DNA from: Gordonia polyisoprenivorans
Lineage (GTDB): Bacteria > Actinomycetota > Actinomycetes > Mycobacteriales > Mycobacteriaceae
Reading direction: 5' to 3'
Length of the DNA stretch: 64,000 bases
Assembly: GCF_017654315.1 (NCBI RefSeq)
Contig: NZ_CP072203.1
Location: forward strand, 2,294,001 to 2,358,000
The translations under genes were made by a program, and so were the position numbers. A model generated the notes under the pieces. The model worked only from the letters and a program-made list of their open reading frames with translations, had not been told where the DNA came from and did not search any database. This document shows, piece by piece, positions 1 to 9,145 of this stretch (its first letter is position 1; the number at the start of each line of letters is the position of its first letter).

Positions 1-41
1 GTCAGCTGCAGACCATGTTCTTCCCGGCACAGTTGGCGTGA
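1..41 (+). CDS. yrbEA: YrbEA-type Mce permease, C-terminal tail only
   Basis: Only the last 12 codons and a TGA stop (39-41) are inside the window; they read QLQTMFFPAQLA. The frame runs in from the left edge and ends 4 bases before the next permease start. The name rests on position: mce operons carry two adjacent YrbE permease genes (A then B) ahead of mceA. The short tail alone would not identify the family. Confidence 0.7.
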   Translation, partial: QLQTMFFPAQLA

Positions 42-45
42 TCCG

Positions 46-912
46 ATGACCGCCAACAGAATCGCAACGCGAGACAACTTCGCCGTGCGTGCATCCCGCG
101 CCTGTGTCGACAAGATCCTGGGAGCCATCGCCCAGTTCGGTCAGATCGTGGTCTTCGTAGGAAAGACCTTCGCGCTACTACCGACCACGATCCGCCACTA
201 CCGCAAGCAGACCTTCAAGACGATGAACGACATGGCCTGGGGCAGTGGGTCGATCATCGTCGACGGTGGCGTCGTCAGCCTCATGTTCTTCCTCGGAATC
301 GCCGTCGGCGCAGTGGTGGCGATCGAGGCCTTCATGGCGTTCGACCTCCTGGGTTTCGGGGCGCTGACCGGAATCATCGGTTCCTTCGGCAACATTCGCG
401 TGGTGGCCCCGATCATCACCGGAATCGGCTTCGCCGCCCAGGCCGGATGCCGGATGACCGCCGAGATCGGCGCGATGCGGATCTCTGAGGAGATCGACGC
501 GACCGAGGTGATGGGGCTGCGGGCCATCCCGTTCGTGGTGGGCACCCGTCTGATCGGCGGAATGCTCGTCGTCCTGCCGAGCTACCTGATGGCAGTGGTG
601 GTCAGTTTCATCACCGGCGGCATCATCATCAAGACCTTCCACAGTCAGCCGTCGGGCACCTACGACCACTACTTCGCGCAATTCGTGACGTTGCCGGATC
701 TCCTGGCATCCATCGCCAAAGCGCTCATCTTCTGCGCGGTGGTCACGCTGATCCATTGCTACTACGGCTATTTCGCGAGCGGTGGACCGGCCGGCGTGGG
801 CGCGGCCTCCGGCCGGGCCATCCGCGCCAGCCTGGTCGCGATCGTTGTCCTGAACTTCTGTATGACAGTGGTGATCTGGGGACTCAACCCCGCATTGCCT
901 TTTAGGGGTTGA
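46..912 (+). CDS. yrbEB: YrbEB-type permease of an Mce lipid transporter
   Basis: This 288-residue integral membrane protein is one of the paired permeases of an Mce ABC-type importer in the cytoplasmic membrane. Hydrophobic segments lie near residues 74-97, 100-120, 160-190, 222-245 and 262-282. The loop around residues 145-165 carries the conserved EExDAxxxMG motif (read here as EEIDATEVMGL), which in the family contacts the ATPase. The ATG at 46 follows the yrbEA stop by 4 bases, and mceA starts 2 bases after this stop, so the genes are co-transcribed. Length and topology are normal for the family. Confidence 0.95.
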   Translation: MTANRIATRDNFAVRASRACVDKILGAIAQFGQIVVFVGKTFALLPTTIRHYRKQTFKTMNDMAWGSGSIIVDGGVVSLMFFLGIAVGAVVAIEAFMAFDLLGFGALTGIIGSFGNIRVVAPIITGIGFAAQAGCRMTAEIGAMRISEEIDATEVMGLRAIPFVVGTRLIGGMLVVLPSYLMAVVVSFITGGIIIKTFHSQPSGTYDHYFAQFVTLPDLLASIAKALIFCAVVTLIHCYYGYFASGGPAGVGAASGRAIRASLVAIVVLNFCMTVVIWGLNPALPFRG

Positions 913-913
913 C

Positions 914-1993
914 GTGGCCGGATTCACCAGTCAAGACTTCCTGCGCGGTGGCACCCGTGGTCAGATGCGTACCCTCGTGATCGCTGGGCTCAGCTCGCTT
1001 GCCGTGGTCATCGTGTTGATCGCGGCGGTGGCCATCGTCTACCCGAAAGCCAAGGCGCCCAGCGGCACCACCATCCATTTCGTCGTGCCCGCCCTGGGCC
1101 CCGGCATCAAGTCGGGTTCCAAGGTCCTGCTGCGCGGAGCCGAGGTGGGTGAGGTCACCGACATCGTGGCGCCCAGCGCCGATTCGGTCGACCTCGCGGT
1201 GGTGCTCGACAACGAGGCGGCACAGACCCTGACCGATTCGCTCGGTGTCGACTTCCGTCCCGAGAACTACTTCGGGGTCACCGCGGTCAACCTGGTCGCC
1301 CAACGCGGCGGAAAGGCACTCACCGATGGTGAGACCCTCGACCGCACCACCGCACCGGATTTCACGATGTCGACGATGCTCGAGCGGGGATCGATCGTGG
1401 TGGACGGCTCACTGACCCGTGACATGATCGACAGCCTCGACAAGGTGATGCGCTATGCCAACGGACTGGCACCGCTGATCCAGACGGGCGTCATCGTGGC
1501 CAACAACGTGGCGCGCACCCAACAGCAGTTGCCGGCGACCCTGATCAATCGCGTGAACAATGTTCTCGACGTCTTCCCGGGATTCACCGAGCAGACGATG
1601 ATCGGGCTGTACGCGATCACCGAAAGCCCGTACAACAAGCTGCCCGACGGTTCTCGCGGGGTCAACGAGGGCTTCCACACCCTGACCGACGATTCGCTGA
1701 CCGTCGCCGCCAATGACCTGTTCGGAAAGGCGGGCGCGCTGTTGGCCTCGCACGGCACCGAACTGACCCCGCTGGTGACCATCATCAAATACCTCACCGA
1801 TCCGCTGCCCGCGGCAATCGGCGGCGGTGCCACGGTGGCCAAGGCACGAGCAGCGCTGGCGGGCCTGGAATCGTCGTTCACCGGCACCGACCGGCAGAAG
1901 ACGCTGCAGTTGCGCATCGTCCTGGACAGTATGCCGGCAATGGCGGGTCCGCTCGCCCGAATGACCGCCGCGACACAGGGAGGGACCCGATAA
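914..1993 (+). CDS. mceA: MCE family protein, MceA position
   Basis: This 359-residue substrate-binding subunit of the Mce transporter is anchored by one N-terminal transmembrane segment (about residues 20-43). The MCE domain follows (about 53-130, with GSKVLLRGAEVGEVTDI), then a long helical region with ENYFG and NNVARTQQQLP. It starts with GTG two bases after yrbEB. Its TAA stop overlaps the mceB start by one base (TAATG), a translational-coupling arrangement. Known MceA-F proteins assemble into a hexameric periplasmic tunnel for lipids; the lipid carried by this operon cannot be deduced. Confidence 0.95.
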   Translation: MAGFTSQDFLRGGTRGQMRTLVIAGLSSLAVVIVLIAAVAIVYPKAKAPSGTTIHFVVPALGPGIKSGSKVLLRGAEVGEVTDIVAPSADSVDLAVVLDNEAAQTLTDSLGVDFRPENYFGVTAVNLVAQRGGKALTDGETLDRTTAPDFTMSTMLERGSIVVDGSLTRDMIDSLDKVMRYANGLAPLIQTGVIVANNVARTQQQLPATLINRVNNVLDVFPGFTEQTMIGLYAITESPYNKLPDGSRGVNEGFHTLTDDSLTVAANDLFGKAGALLASHGTELTPLVTIIKYLTDPLPAAIGGGATVAKARAALAGLESSFTGTDRQKTLQLRIVLDSMPAMAGPLARMTAATQGGTR

Positions 1994-3009
1994 TGTCACC
2001 GAATACGCGGATGCTCATCACCGGGGCCAAGGTGGCCGCCGTCGCGGTGATCACCGTGCTCCTGTTCATCCTGGTCGTAAACGCGATGCGCAACCCGGTC
2101 GACAACATCCGAACCGACACCTACACAGCCGATTTCACCGACGCATCGGGATTGCATGTCAACGGAGACGTCCGCACGCGAGGGATGCGGATCGGCAAGG
2201 TCACCGGCGTCGATCTACAGCAGGGCAGTGCCGACGGCCCGCCGGCGGTCCACGTGACCTTCACGATGGACGACCAGCACAAGCTGACCGACACCAGCAA
2301 GCTCGCGATCAAGTACCAGAACCTCACCGGTGTGCGGTACGTCGATGTCGAAGCCGGCGACACACCGGGCACGCCGGTGACGCATCTCGCCGCCAACAAG
2401 ACGACTCCGTCGTTCGACATCACCCAACTGTTCAACGGCCTGCAACCGGTACTGGCGACCATGAACAGCGATCAGATCAACGCGTTCAGCGCCAATGCGA
2501 TTGCGCTGCTACAGGGTGACGGCTCCGGACTGGGACCGATGCTCGACAGCACCCAGAAGCTGGCCGATTTCGCCAAGGACCGGCAGGCCGTCATCTCGAC
2601 CCTCGCCCAGAACATGGGTCGGATCTCCGACTCGATGGGCGGACGGTCACAGTACGTGCTGGCGTTCATGCAGGCGGTGAACAAGCCGATCGACAATGCG
2701 ATGAAGGTGCTCGGTGAGTTTCCGAAGACCGCGACCTACGGTCCGGCGCTACTCGAACCGATCGAGCAGATCCTCGCCTCGCTCGGGGTGAGCCCCGACC
2801 TCGACGTCGACGTATTGCTCACCCATGTCTTCCGCACGATGACCGACGCGCTGAACTCGTTCACACTCATGCCGAACACCCTGGCGGGACTCAAGACCAC
2901 CCAGACACGCGGCGCGGTCAACACCCACTGCACCAACGGGCGCGCACAACTGCCCTCCGACGTGCAAGTGCTTCTCAGCGGTAGCGAGGTGGTCCTGTGC
3001 GCAAAGTGA
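1993..3009 (+). CDS. mceB: MCE family protein, MceB position
   Basis: This 338-residue Mce subunit has a single N-terminal membrane anchor (about residues 12-30). Its MCE domain contains the usual GDVRTRGMRIGKVTGV signature near residues 53-70, and a helical C-terminal half ends in a short Cys-containing tail (THC, VVLCAK). The ATG overlaps the mceA stop by one base. Its own 3' end overlaps mceC by 13 bases. Second of six consecutive mce genes. Confidence 0.95.
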   Translation: MSPNTRMLITGAKVAAVAVITVLLFILVVNAMRNPVDNIRTDTYTADFTDASGLHVNGDVRTRGMRIGKVTGVDLQQGSADGPPAVHVTFTMDDQHKLTDTSKLAIKYQNLTGVRYVDVEAGDTPGTPVTHLAANKTTPSFDITQLFNGLQPVLATMNSDQINAFSANAIALLQGDGSGLGPMLDSTQKLADFAKDRQAVISTLAQNMGRISDSMGGRSQYVLAFMQAVNKPIDNAMKVLGEFPKTATYGPALLEPIEQILASLGVSPDLDVDVLLTHVFRTMTDALNSFTLMPNTLAGLKTTQTRGAVNTHCTNGRAQLPSDVQVLLSGSEVVLCAK

Positions 3010-4010
3010 CACAACGGAGTTCGGCACGTCGGGGTTCGTGGCTGAGTCGCTTCAGCTCCAGCGACGCACTCCTCGGAATCGGCGTGGTGGTCCTGGCCAT
3101 CGTGGTCCTCGGGGTATTCGGGATCATCTACATCCGGCCACCGGACCAGAAGACGATCTCGTTCGAGACCACCGACGCGTCGGCGATCGAGACCGGTGCC
3201 GACGTCCGCGTCGCCGGCGTGAGCGTCGGAAAGGTGTCCTCGATCAGCATCGGGCAGGACGCGGTCACCGTCGATGCGCGCATCGACAACAACACATGGG
3301 TCGGCGACCTGTCGCGGATCGAGGTCCGCATGCTGACCCCGGTCGGCGGTTACGCAGTCACGCTGATCCCCCTCGGCCGCTCCGAGACCGCCGCGACGAT
3401 CCCGGCGAGCCGGGTTTCGGTTCCCTACTCGATCGGTGATGTCCTGCAGCAGGCACCCAAGGTCACCGACGATGTCAAAGCGTCGACCGTGAACGCCAAC
3501 CTGGCCCAGGTTGCCCAAGCCCTGCAAGGCAATTCGACCTCGTTGCGCTCGATCGTCGACGGCATGAACTCGATCACCACCGTCTTCGACCAGCAGCGCA
3601 CCCAGGTCCATCAGATCGCCGCTCTGGCCCAGGAGTATCTGCAGACCTTCAACGCCAATCGGGAGTTCGTGTTCGACCTGATCAACAAGATCGACACCGT
3701 GGTGACGACCTACAACAACAACTCCGCGGGCTTCAACTACACCTACAAGTTGCTCGGATCGATTCTGTCGCGGCTGATGCCCTTCGAGAAGTTCTATCTC
3801 GAGCACTCGGATCTGGTGCGACAGAACGTCTATGCGATCCGCGACGCGATCCTGGCCTGGCAGAAGCAGATGGGGCCGGCGATCGATGGTCTGCTCAGTC
3901 TGCGGGATCGGCTGGCGCAGTGGATCGGTCCCGACGGGATGCGTCAACTCGGCGGCGGCACGGTCGATCTGAACAACCTCTGCATCCCGGTACCGGGAAA
4001 GGACTGCTGA
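2997..4010 (+). CDS. mceC: MCE family protein, MceC position
   Basis: This 337-residue Mce subunit starts with GTG at 2997, inside the end of mceB. A membrane anchor lies near residues 23-46 and ends in IIYIRPP. The MCE domain follows with GADVRVAGVSVGKVSSI. The C-terminal region is long, amphipathic and helical, as expected for the tunnel-forming part. The TGA stop overlaps the following ATG (TGATG). No odd features. Confidence 0.94.
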   Translation: MRKVTQRSSARRGSWLSRFSSSDALLGIGVVVLAIVVLGVFGIIYIRPPDQKTISFETTDASAIETGADVRVAGVSVGKVSSISIGQDAVTVDARIDNNTWVGDLSRIEVRMLTPVGGYAVTLIPLGRSETAATIPASRVSVPYSIGDVLQQAPKVTDDVKASTVNANLAQVAQALQGNSTSLRSIVDGMNSITTVFDQQRTQVHQIAALAQEYLQTFNANREFVFDLINKIDTVVTTYNNNSAGFNYTYKLLGSILSRLMPFEKFYLEHSDLVRQNVYAIRDAILAWQKQMGPAIDGLLSLRDRLAQWIGPDGMRQLGGGTVDLNNLCIPVPGKDC

Positions 4011-5083
4011 TGATGTCTCGTCGAAGAGGGCTCGTCGGTCTCTCGATCGCCGCGGTGATCGCGGTCGCGGCCACCGTGCTCGCGGTCGGTGTCGGGTCGG
4101 CCAACTCCGGTGACACCGGCGGTTCCGCAGGTGGCGACGGCTTCTGCGCCGATCTCCCCGATGCCATCGGCCTCTACGTCGGAAACCCGGTGACCCAGAT
4201 GGGATATCGGGTCGGCAAGGTCACCAAGATCGAGGCGCAGGGTGACCATGTCCGGGTGACGTTCTCGCTCGACGGCGGACGTTCCTACCCGGCGGATGTT
4301 CAGGCGGTCACGCGATCCAAGTCACTGTTGGCCGATCGCAGCGTGGAACTGGTCGGCAATTACCGCGGTGGCCCGGTGTTGACGGCGGGGCACTGCATCT
4401 CCAAGGAGAACTCTTTCACCCCCAAGAGCATCTCCGAGATCACCGGCTCGGCGTCGGACTTTCTCAAGTCGTTGTCGGACAACGGAAGCCCGGACCTGCA
4501 AGGGTCGCTCGACGGTATCGACAAGGCGCTCGCCGGTACCGGCAACACCGCGAACAGCATGTTCGAACACGCTTCGGCCGCGGCGAAGAGCCCCGACGAC
4601 TTCGTCGCCAACATCGGCTCGGCGATCGCCAACATGGCTCCGCTGACGCAGAATGCACTGCAGGACTGGGGGTCCATCATGTCGATCCTCAACCAGATGC
4701 CGACGGTCGCGGCCAAGGGCACAACCCTGTTCGGTGACGTCTCCAAGTTCGACGTGGGCGTCGGGTGGACCGTGGCCACCGTCTACGACATCCAGCGCAA
4801 CTACGGTTCCATCATCTGGCCGATCGTCCAAGGACCGGTCAAGGACCTCATCGCGCTGGCGGCAGCACGCGCACCGGATCTGCAGAAGTTGTATGCGATG
4901 GTGCCCTCCATCTCCGCTGCATTGAATCAACAGGAGTCAGCAGGTGGACTGTCGGTTCCGTATCGTGCGCCGGGAGTGGCACTTTCGGCTGCACAGTGCT
5001 CGGCACTGCGGGTCAGTTGCGACGCGGGACGGACGACCACGATGAACCTCTTCACACTTCTGCTCGACAAGGCGGGCCAGTGA
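4010..5083 (+). CDS. mceD: MCE family protein, MceD position
   Basis: This 357-residue Mce subunit begins at the ATG overlapping the mceC stop; a second ATG follows directly at 4013. A hydrophobic anchor (residues 9-30) precedes a Ser/Gly-rich linker and an MCE domain with NPVTQMGYRVGKVTKI. The open frame extends upstream of 4010, but that part lies inside mceC in another frame and is not expected to be translated. The stop overlaps the mceE start (TGATG). Confidence 0.93.
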   Translation: MMSRRRGLVGLSIAAVIAVAATVLAVGVGSANSGDTGGSAGGDGFCADLPDAIGLYVGNPVTQMGYRVGKVTKIEAQGDHVRVTFSLDGGRSYPADVQAVTRSKSLLADRSVELVGNYRGGPVLTAGHCISKENSFTPKSISEITGSASDFLKSLSDNGSPDLQGSLDGIDKALAGTGNTANSMFEHASAAAKSPDDFVANIGSAIANMAPLTQNALQDWGSIMSILNQMPTVAAKGTTLFGDVSKFDVGVGWTVATVYDIQRNYGSIIWPIVQGPVKDLIALAAARAPDLQKLYAMVPSISAALNQQESAGGLSVPYRAPGVALSAAQCSALRVSCDAGRTTTMNLFTLLLDKAGQ

Positions 5084-6093
5084 TGACCAGACGACACCTC
5101 ACCACCGTGTTCGCCCTCGTGCTGGCGGTGACGATCATGGCCGCGGCGACAGGATGTTCGTCGCTGAGCCCCAACAAATTACCGTCGGTGCGGGCCGGAG
5201 TCAGCACCGATTACCACGTCACCCTGCAGTTCGCGAGTGTCCTGAACCTCCCGGCGGGCGCCGACGTCATGATGAACGGCATTCGGATCGGCACCGTCGA
5301 GAGCACGTCGGAATCGGCCAACGGTGTCGACGTTAAGGTGGGCCTCAGCGACTCCACCCGGGTACCTGCCGACACCACGGCGATCATCCGGCAGAACACC
5401 TTGCTCGGTGACACCTACCTGGCGTTGACGCCACCGGCCGCCGGTCCCGACAGCAGCGGCTACCTGCAGGACGGGGGAGTGGTGCCGCTGGCCCGGACGA
5501 CCTCCCCGCCCACGCTGGAGGACACGATCGCCGTGTTGGCCTACTTCGTCAACGGCGGCAGTATCCAGAAGGCGCAGGACACGATGGCCACGTTGAACAA
5601 GACGATGCCCTCGATTCCCGATGTGCGCCGCATGTCGACAACGGTGGCCAAGGACCTCGACAACCTGGCCGGTCAGACCGATGAGCTCGACCGCCTGATC
5701 GACGGCATGAACCAGACGTCGCTGATGTTCGGGCGGGTGGCACCGCAGATCGCGGGGGTGTTCGGGCCGGAGGCCGCCCACTACTGGGATCGCGTGGCGA
5801 CATCGGTGGTGGCACACATCAGTACGCTCCTGCCGTCGGTCGGTTCGATCTTCATCGGTGGTGTGTGGCTGATCCCGATGCTGCGTTCGGTCGCCGCGAC
5901 CACGATGGCCGGCCGCGGTATGTGGGACGAGGCGCCCGATGCGGGCGCCGAACTGACCGAGTTCCTGCAGAGCACGCTGCTGCCCTTCGCCCAGAATCCG
6001 TCGGTAAACGTGACGTCGGTGTCCGGCGGTAATGGTGGCCAACTCATCGGGGACGCAGAGAATCTGCTGCGCATGTTGGGAGCGATCCGATGA
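5083..6093 (+). CDS. mceE: MCE family lipoprotein, MceE position (LprK-like)
   Basis: This 336-residue Mce subunit has an N-terminal signal peptide ending in a lipobox, AATGC, with Cys25 as the predicted lipidated residue. MceE proteins of other operons are typically lipoproteins, which supports the assignment. The MCE domain follows (GADVMMNGIRIGTVES, about residues 64-80), then the helical domain. ATG 5083 was chosen because it overlaps the mceD stop and places the signal peptide at the N terminus; the longer upstream open frame is spurious. It overlaps mceF by 4 bases. Confidence 0.94.
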   Translation: MTRRHLTTVFALVLAVTIMAAATGCSSLSPNKLPSVRAGVSTDYHVTLQFASVLNLPAGADVMMNGIRIGTVESTSESANGVDVKVGLSDSTRVPADTTAIIRQNTLLGDTYLALTPPAAGPDSSGYLQDGGVVPLARTTSPPTLEDTIAVLAYFVNGGSIQKAQDTMATLNKTMPSIPDVRRMSTTVAKDLDNLAGQTDELDRLIDGMNQTSLMFGRVAPQIAGVFGPEAAHYWDRVATSVVAHISTLLPSVGSIFIGGVWLIPMLRSVAATTMAGRGMWDEAPDAGAELTEFLQSTLLPFAQNPSVNVTSVSGGNGGQLIGDAENLLRMLGAIR

Positions 6094-7052
6094 TCACCAA
6101 GACACGTGTGTCGGTCCTGGCCATGCTGGTGCTGGCCGGATTGTCGATCGCCTACATCCTCAACGTGGGTCTGCACATCGCCTCGCCCGGTGCCCGGCAT
6201 GCCTCGATGACCGTGCCCGACACGAACGGTCTCCTGGTGGGATCGCGAGTACTGTTGCGGGGCATCGAGATCGGGCACGTCACCGACATCAGTCAGTCCA
6301 CGTCGGGTGCCGTGATCACCTGGGATTACCCCGATTCCGACCACATACCCCTCAACAGCACGTTCCGGGTGGACAATCTCTCGGCACTCGGCGAGGCCTA
6401 TGTGGCGGTGCTCCCGAACAGCGCGGCGGGTCCGTACCTGCAGAACAACGCCCGGATCGATCCGCAGCAGGTCACCGTGCCCACCACCTTCAAAGAACTC
6501 TCGCAACGGCTGACCGACATCCTCAACCAGGTCGATCCGCAAGAGGTACAACGTGTTTTCGGTGAACTCAACACCGGACTTCCCGAAGGTCAGGAGGTGA
6601 TCGGCAGTCTCAACCGCGCCGGCCGATTGTTCGCCGACGAGTTCACCCAGCAGTCCGATGCGATGGTGTCGCTGCTGAGTACCTTGCAGCCGTTGATCAT
6701 GCGGACCGGACCCATCCCCGATCTGCTGCGGCAGACGACACCGCTGATGAACGGCTTCGGCGTGGGATTCGAGGGGCTGCTCGCCTCGGTGCGTGATGCC
6801 GTGGTCCTCGGTGGACCGCTCTACGACGGTGTCAAGTACGGTGCCAGTCCATTGTTCGGCGAACTCCAGAAGTTCCTCGACGTGAATTCGGCCAACCTCA
6901 ATGTGATCGGCGTGAACCTGCTCCCGGCGGCGCGAGCGGGTGCGGCCTCGTTGCGCACGGTCGACCTCGGCCGCGTCCTCGACCAAATGCTCGCCTCGAC
7001 GCAGCCGAACGGTGCCCTGACGATCCACGTCCCCGCCGGTGGGGGGCGATAG
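6090..7052 (+). CDS. mceF: MCE family protein, MceF position
   Basis: Last of the six Mce subunits, 320 residues, with a membrane anchor near residues 6-26 and an MCE domain containing GSRVLLRGIEIGHVTDI (about 50-66). The start overlaps the mceE stop in ATGA form. It lies 66 bases ahead of the Mce-associated protein and completes a canonical A-F series with no missing member. Confidence 0.94.
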   Translation: MITKTRVSVLAMLVLAGLSIAYILNVGLHIASPGARHASMTVPDTNGLLVGSRVLLRGIEIGHVTDISQSTSGAVITWDYPDSDHIPLNSTFRVDNLSALGEAYVAVLPNSAAGPYLQNNARIDPQQVTVPTTFKELSQRLTDILNQVDPQEVQRVFGELNTGLPEGQEVIGSLNRAGRLFADEFTQQSDAMVSLLSTLQPLIMRTGPIPDLLRQTTPLMNGFGVGFEGLLASVRDAVVLGGPLYDGVKYGASPLFGELQKFLDVNSANLNVIGVNLLPAARAGAASLRTVDLGRVLDQMLASTQPNGALTIHVPAGGGR

Positions 7053-7118
7053 CACCCGATGACCCCACCGGCGCCGCGGCGCACGCACGATCACACACCT
7101 GACGAAGGAGACCCACCC

Positions 7119-7958
7119 ATGACCTCAGCAACCAAGGACTCCGTGGACGGCATCGCCGACGAGAGCACCGACACCATCGATAGTGCGACGACCGGCACGG
7201 CCACGACGGACACGGCCACGACCGACAGCGACTCCACCGGCAGGACGACGAGCGACGCGAAAACCACTGAGAAGACCGAGGAGTCGAAGAAGGACGAGAA
7301 GCCGTCGAAGACCGGTCGTCTCGCTGCGCGATCGGTATCGATGCGCACCCTCGCGCTCGGTGTGCTGGCGGTGGTCGTGGTCGCCGTCATCGCAGTACTG
7401 AGCTGGCGGCTGGTCGCGGTCTCCGGGCAGGTCGACGACATGAAGTCGGCCACGGCGAACAGCGCTCGGGCCGAGAAGGTCGCCCTCGACTACGCCACCG
7501 GCGCAGCCCAGATGAACTACCAGAACCCCGACGACTGGCGTACGCGACTGACCCAGAACACCACTCCGGAACTCGCCGACCGTCTCCGCAAGGCCTCGCA
7601 GTCCATGGAGCAGCTCATCGTGCCGCTGCAGTGGTCCTCGACCGCCGAGCCGATCGCCGCCAAGGTCGTCTCGCAGGACAATGGCACCTACCAGGTGGTG
7701 GCGTTCGTCAACGTGACGACCAAGAACGCCCAGGCTCCCGACGGCATCGAATCGACGGCCACCTACAAGGTGACCATCGACCCGAATCAGAACTGGCAGA
7801 TCAGCGAGATCAGCGGCATCGGAACCAATCTGGGGACCGGTGACGATGGCAATGCTTCGGGTGGCACCGCCCCGGGTGGCGCAGCGACGTCGGCTCCCGC
7901 ATCCCCGGCCCCCGCTGCCCCCGCGCCTGCCGGCTCGGCTCCGGCGCCCGGCAACTGA
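7119..7958 (+). CDS. Mce-associated membrane protein
   Basis: This 279-residue protein has three parts. Residues 1-66 are a charged, Thr/Asp/Ser-rich, probably disordered cytoplasmic segment with repeated TxTATTD-like units. Residues about 73-95 form one transmembrane helix (LALGVLAVVVVAVIAVLSW). An outer-face domain follows and ends in an Ala/Pro/Gly tail. This layout matches the Mce-associated (Mas) proteins encoded behind mce genes, thought to stabilise the transporter. The ATG at 7119 is preferred because GAAGGAG sits upstream at normal spacing; the frame opens at 7059 but has no site there. Confidence 0.85.
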   Translation: MTSATKDSVDGIADESTDTIDSATTGTATTDTATTDSDSTGRTTSDAKTTEKTEESKKDEKPSKTGRLAARSVSMRTLALGVLAVVVVAVIAVLSWRLVAVSGQVDDMKSATANSARAEKVALDYATGAAQMNYQNPDDWRTRLTQNTTPELADRLRKASQSMEQLIVPLQWSSTAEPIAAKVVSQDNGTYQVVAFVNVTTKNAQAPDGIESTATYKVTIDPNQNWQISEISGIGTNLGTGDDGNASGGTAPGGAATSAPASPAPAAPAPAGSAPAPGN

Positions 7959-7980
7959 GACGACGGGACGGAAATCCATC

Positions 7981-9039
7981 ATGGGTGTCGAAGTGAGCGT
8001 CGCCAACCTCACCAAGTCGTTTGGTTCGCAGAATATTTGGCGTGATGTGACCCTGACCTTGCCGGAGGGTGAGGTGTCGGCGTTGTTGGGTCCGTCGGGT
8101 ACCGGTAAGTCGGTGTTCTTGAAGACGTTGATCGGGTTGTTGCATCCGGAGCAGGGGTCGGTGATCATCGATGGCACCGATATCACCCAGTGTTCGGCGA
8201 AGGAACTCTATGAGATCCGCAAGTTGTTCGGTGTGTTGTTTCAGGACGGTGCGTTGTTCGGGTCGATGAGTTTGTATGACAACATCGCGTTCCCGCTTCG
8301 TGAGCACACGAAGAAGAAGGAGAACGAGGTCCGCGACATCGTGATGGAGAAGATCGACCTGGTCGGTCTGGCCGGTGCGGAGGACAAGCTGCCGGGTGAG
8401 ATCTCTGGTGGTATGCGTAAGCGTGCCGGGTTGGCGCGGGCGTTGGTGTTGGATCCGCAGATCATCTTGTGTGATGAGCCGGACTCGGGTTTGGATCCGG
8501 TGCGTACCGCCTATATTTCGCAGTTGTTGATCGATATCAATGCGCAGATCGATGCGACGATTCTGATCGTGACGCACAACATCAACATCGCTCGGACGAT
8601 TCCGGACAATATCGGGATGTTGTTCCGCAAAGAGTTGGTGATGTTCGGTCCGCGGGAACAGTTGCTGACTTCGGAGCAGCCGGTGGTCAAGCAGTTCCTG
8701 TCCGGTGATCGGTTCGGTCCGATCGGTATGTCGGAGGAGAAGGACGAGGCGGTCCAGAAGCAGGAAGAGGCGATGCAGGCCGCGGGTATCGGTGGTGGTG
8801 GTACCAAGGACGACTTCTCCGAGATCATTCCGCAGGTGCAGCCCAATCCGGGTATGCCCGAACGCAAGGCGGTTGCCCGTCACCGCGAACGCGTCCTCGA
8901 ACTGCTGCCCTCGCTGCCGGAGAACGCCCAGCGCGCGATCCGTGAATCGATGGCGCAGGAGGACGAGATCCGCGCTCAGGCGCAGGCCCACGGCGCCGAT
9001 GTCGCGGACACGGCGCCGATCCCCATCGGCGGCCGATAG
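7981..9039 (+). CDS. mceG: MceG/Mkl-type ABC ATPase energising Mce transport
   Basis: This 352-residue ATP-binding subunit shows Walker A GPSGTGKS (37-44), Q-loop VLFQDG, ABC signature ISGGMRKR, Walker B IILCDEPDSGLD and the switch His in IVTHN. A C-terminal extension of about 100 residues, typical of MceG, follows. In mycobacteria the known MceG gene is usually unlinked to the mce operons; here it directly follows one. From about 7990 to 8870 codon choice shifts to TTG, GGT and GTG, unlike the CTC/GGC-rich neighbours, then returns to the local pattern. The start at 7981 follows ACGGGACGGAAATCC. Confidence 0.93.
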   Translation: MGVEVSVANLTKSFGSQNIWRDVTLTLPEGEVSALLGPSGTGKSVFLKTLIGLLHPEQGSVIIDGTDITQCSAKELYEIRKLFGVLFQDGALFGSMSLYDNIAFPLREHTKKKENEVRDIVMEKIDLVGLAGAEDKLPGEISGGMRKRAGLARALVLDPQIILCDEPDSGLDPVRTAYISQLLIDINAQIDATILIVTHNINIARTIPDNIGMLFRKELVMFGPREQLLTSEQPVVKQFLSGDRFGPIGMSEEKDEAVQKQEEAMQAAGIGGGGTKDDFSEIIPQVQPNPGMPERKAVARHRERVLELLPSLPENAQRAIRESMAQEDEIRAQAQAHGADVADTAPIPIGGR

Positions 9040-9041
9040 TC

Positions 9042-9130
9042 GGGGTGACGACACGACGGGGCACGGCACGAGGGGTGTTGTACCCCGTCAGTCGTACCCC
9101 GCCGTCTGTAACCCGTCGTGTCGTGACCCC
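9042..9130 (+). terminator. Long nested inverted repeat at the end of the mce operon
   Basis: A 19-base arm at 9042-9060 (GGGGTGACGACACGACGGG) is repeated inverted at 9112-9130 with one mismatch. The spacer holds a smaller GGGGT/ACCCC hairpin at 9072-9086. It lies 3 bases after the ATPase stop and has no T-run, so it could act as a terminator or as an mRNA 3' stabilising structure. An ISL3-family element inserted 8 bases further on. Confidence 0.6.
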
Positions 9131-9145
9131 GGTCGTCGTGTAACC

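Noticed and set aside
2736..3947. 403-codon minus-strand open frame opposite mceB/mceC
   Set aside because: It is an antisense shadow of GC-rich mce genes; the product is Arg/His/Asp-rich with no known fold, while the plus strand is an unbroken mce series.
5781..7094. 437-codon minus-strand open frame opposite mceE/mceF
   Set aside because: Same reason: the composition is that of antisense GC-rich coding sequence, and the plus strand encodes complete Mce proteins.
9040..9145. CRISPR-like short repeats (GTCGT, GTACCCC) after the ATPase gene
   Set aside because: The units are irregular in length and spacing and are explained by the large inverted repeat; there are no spacers or cas genes.
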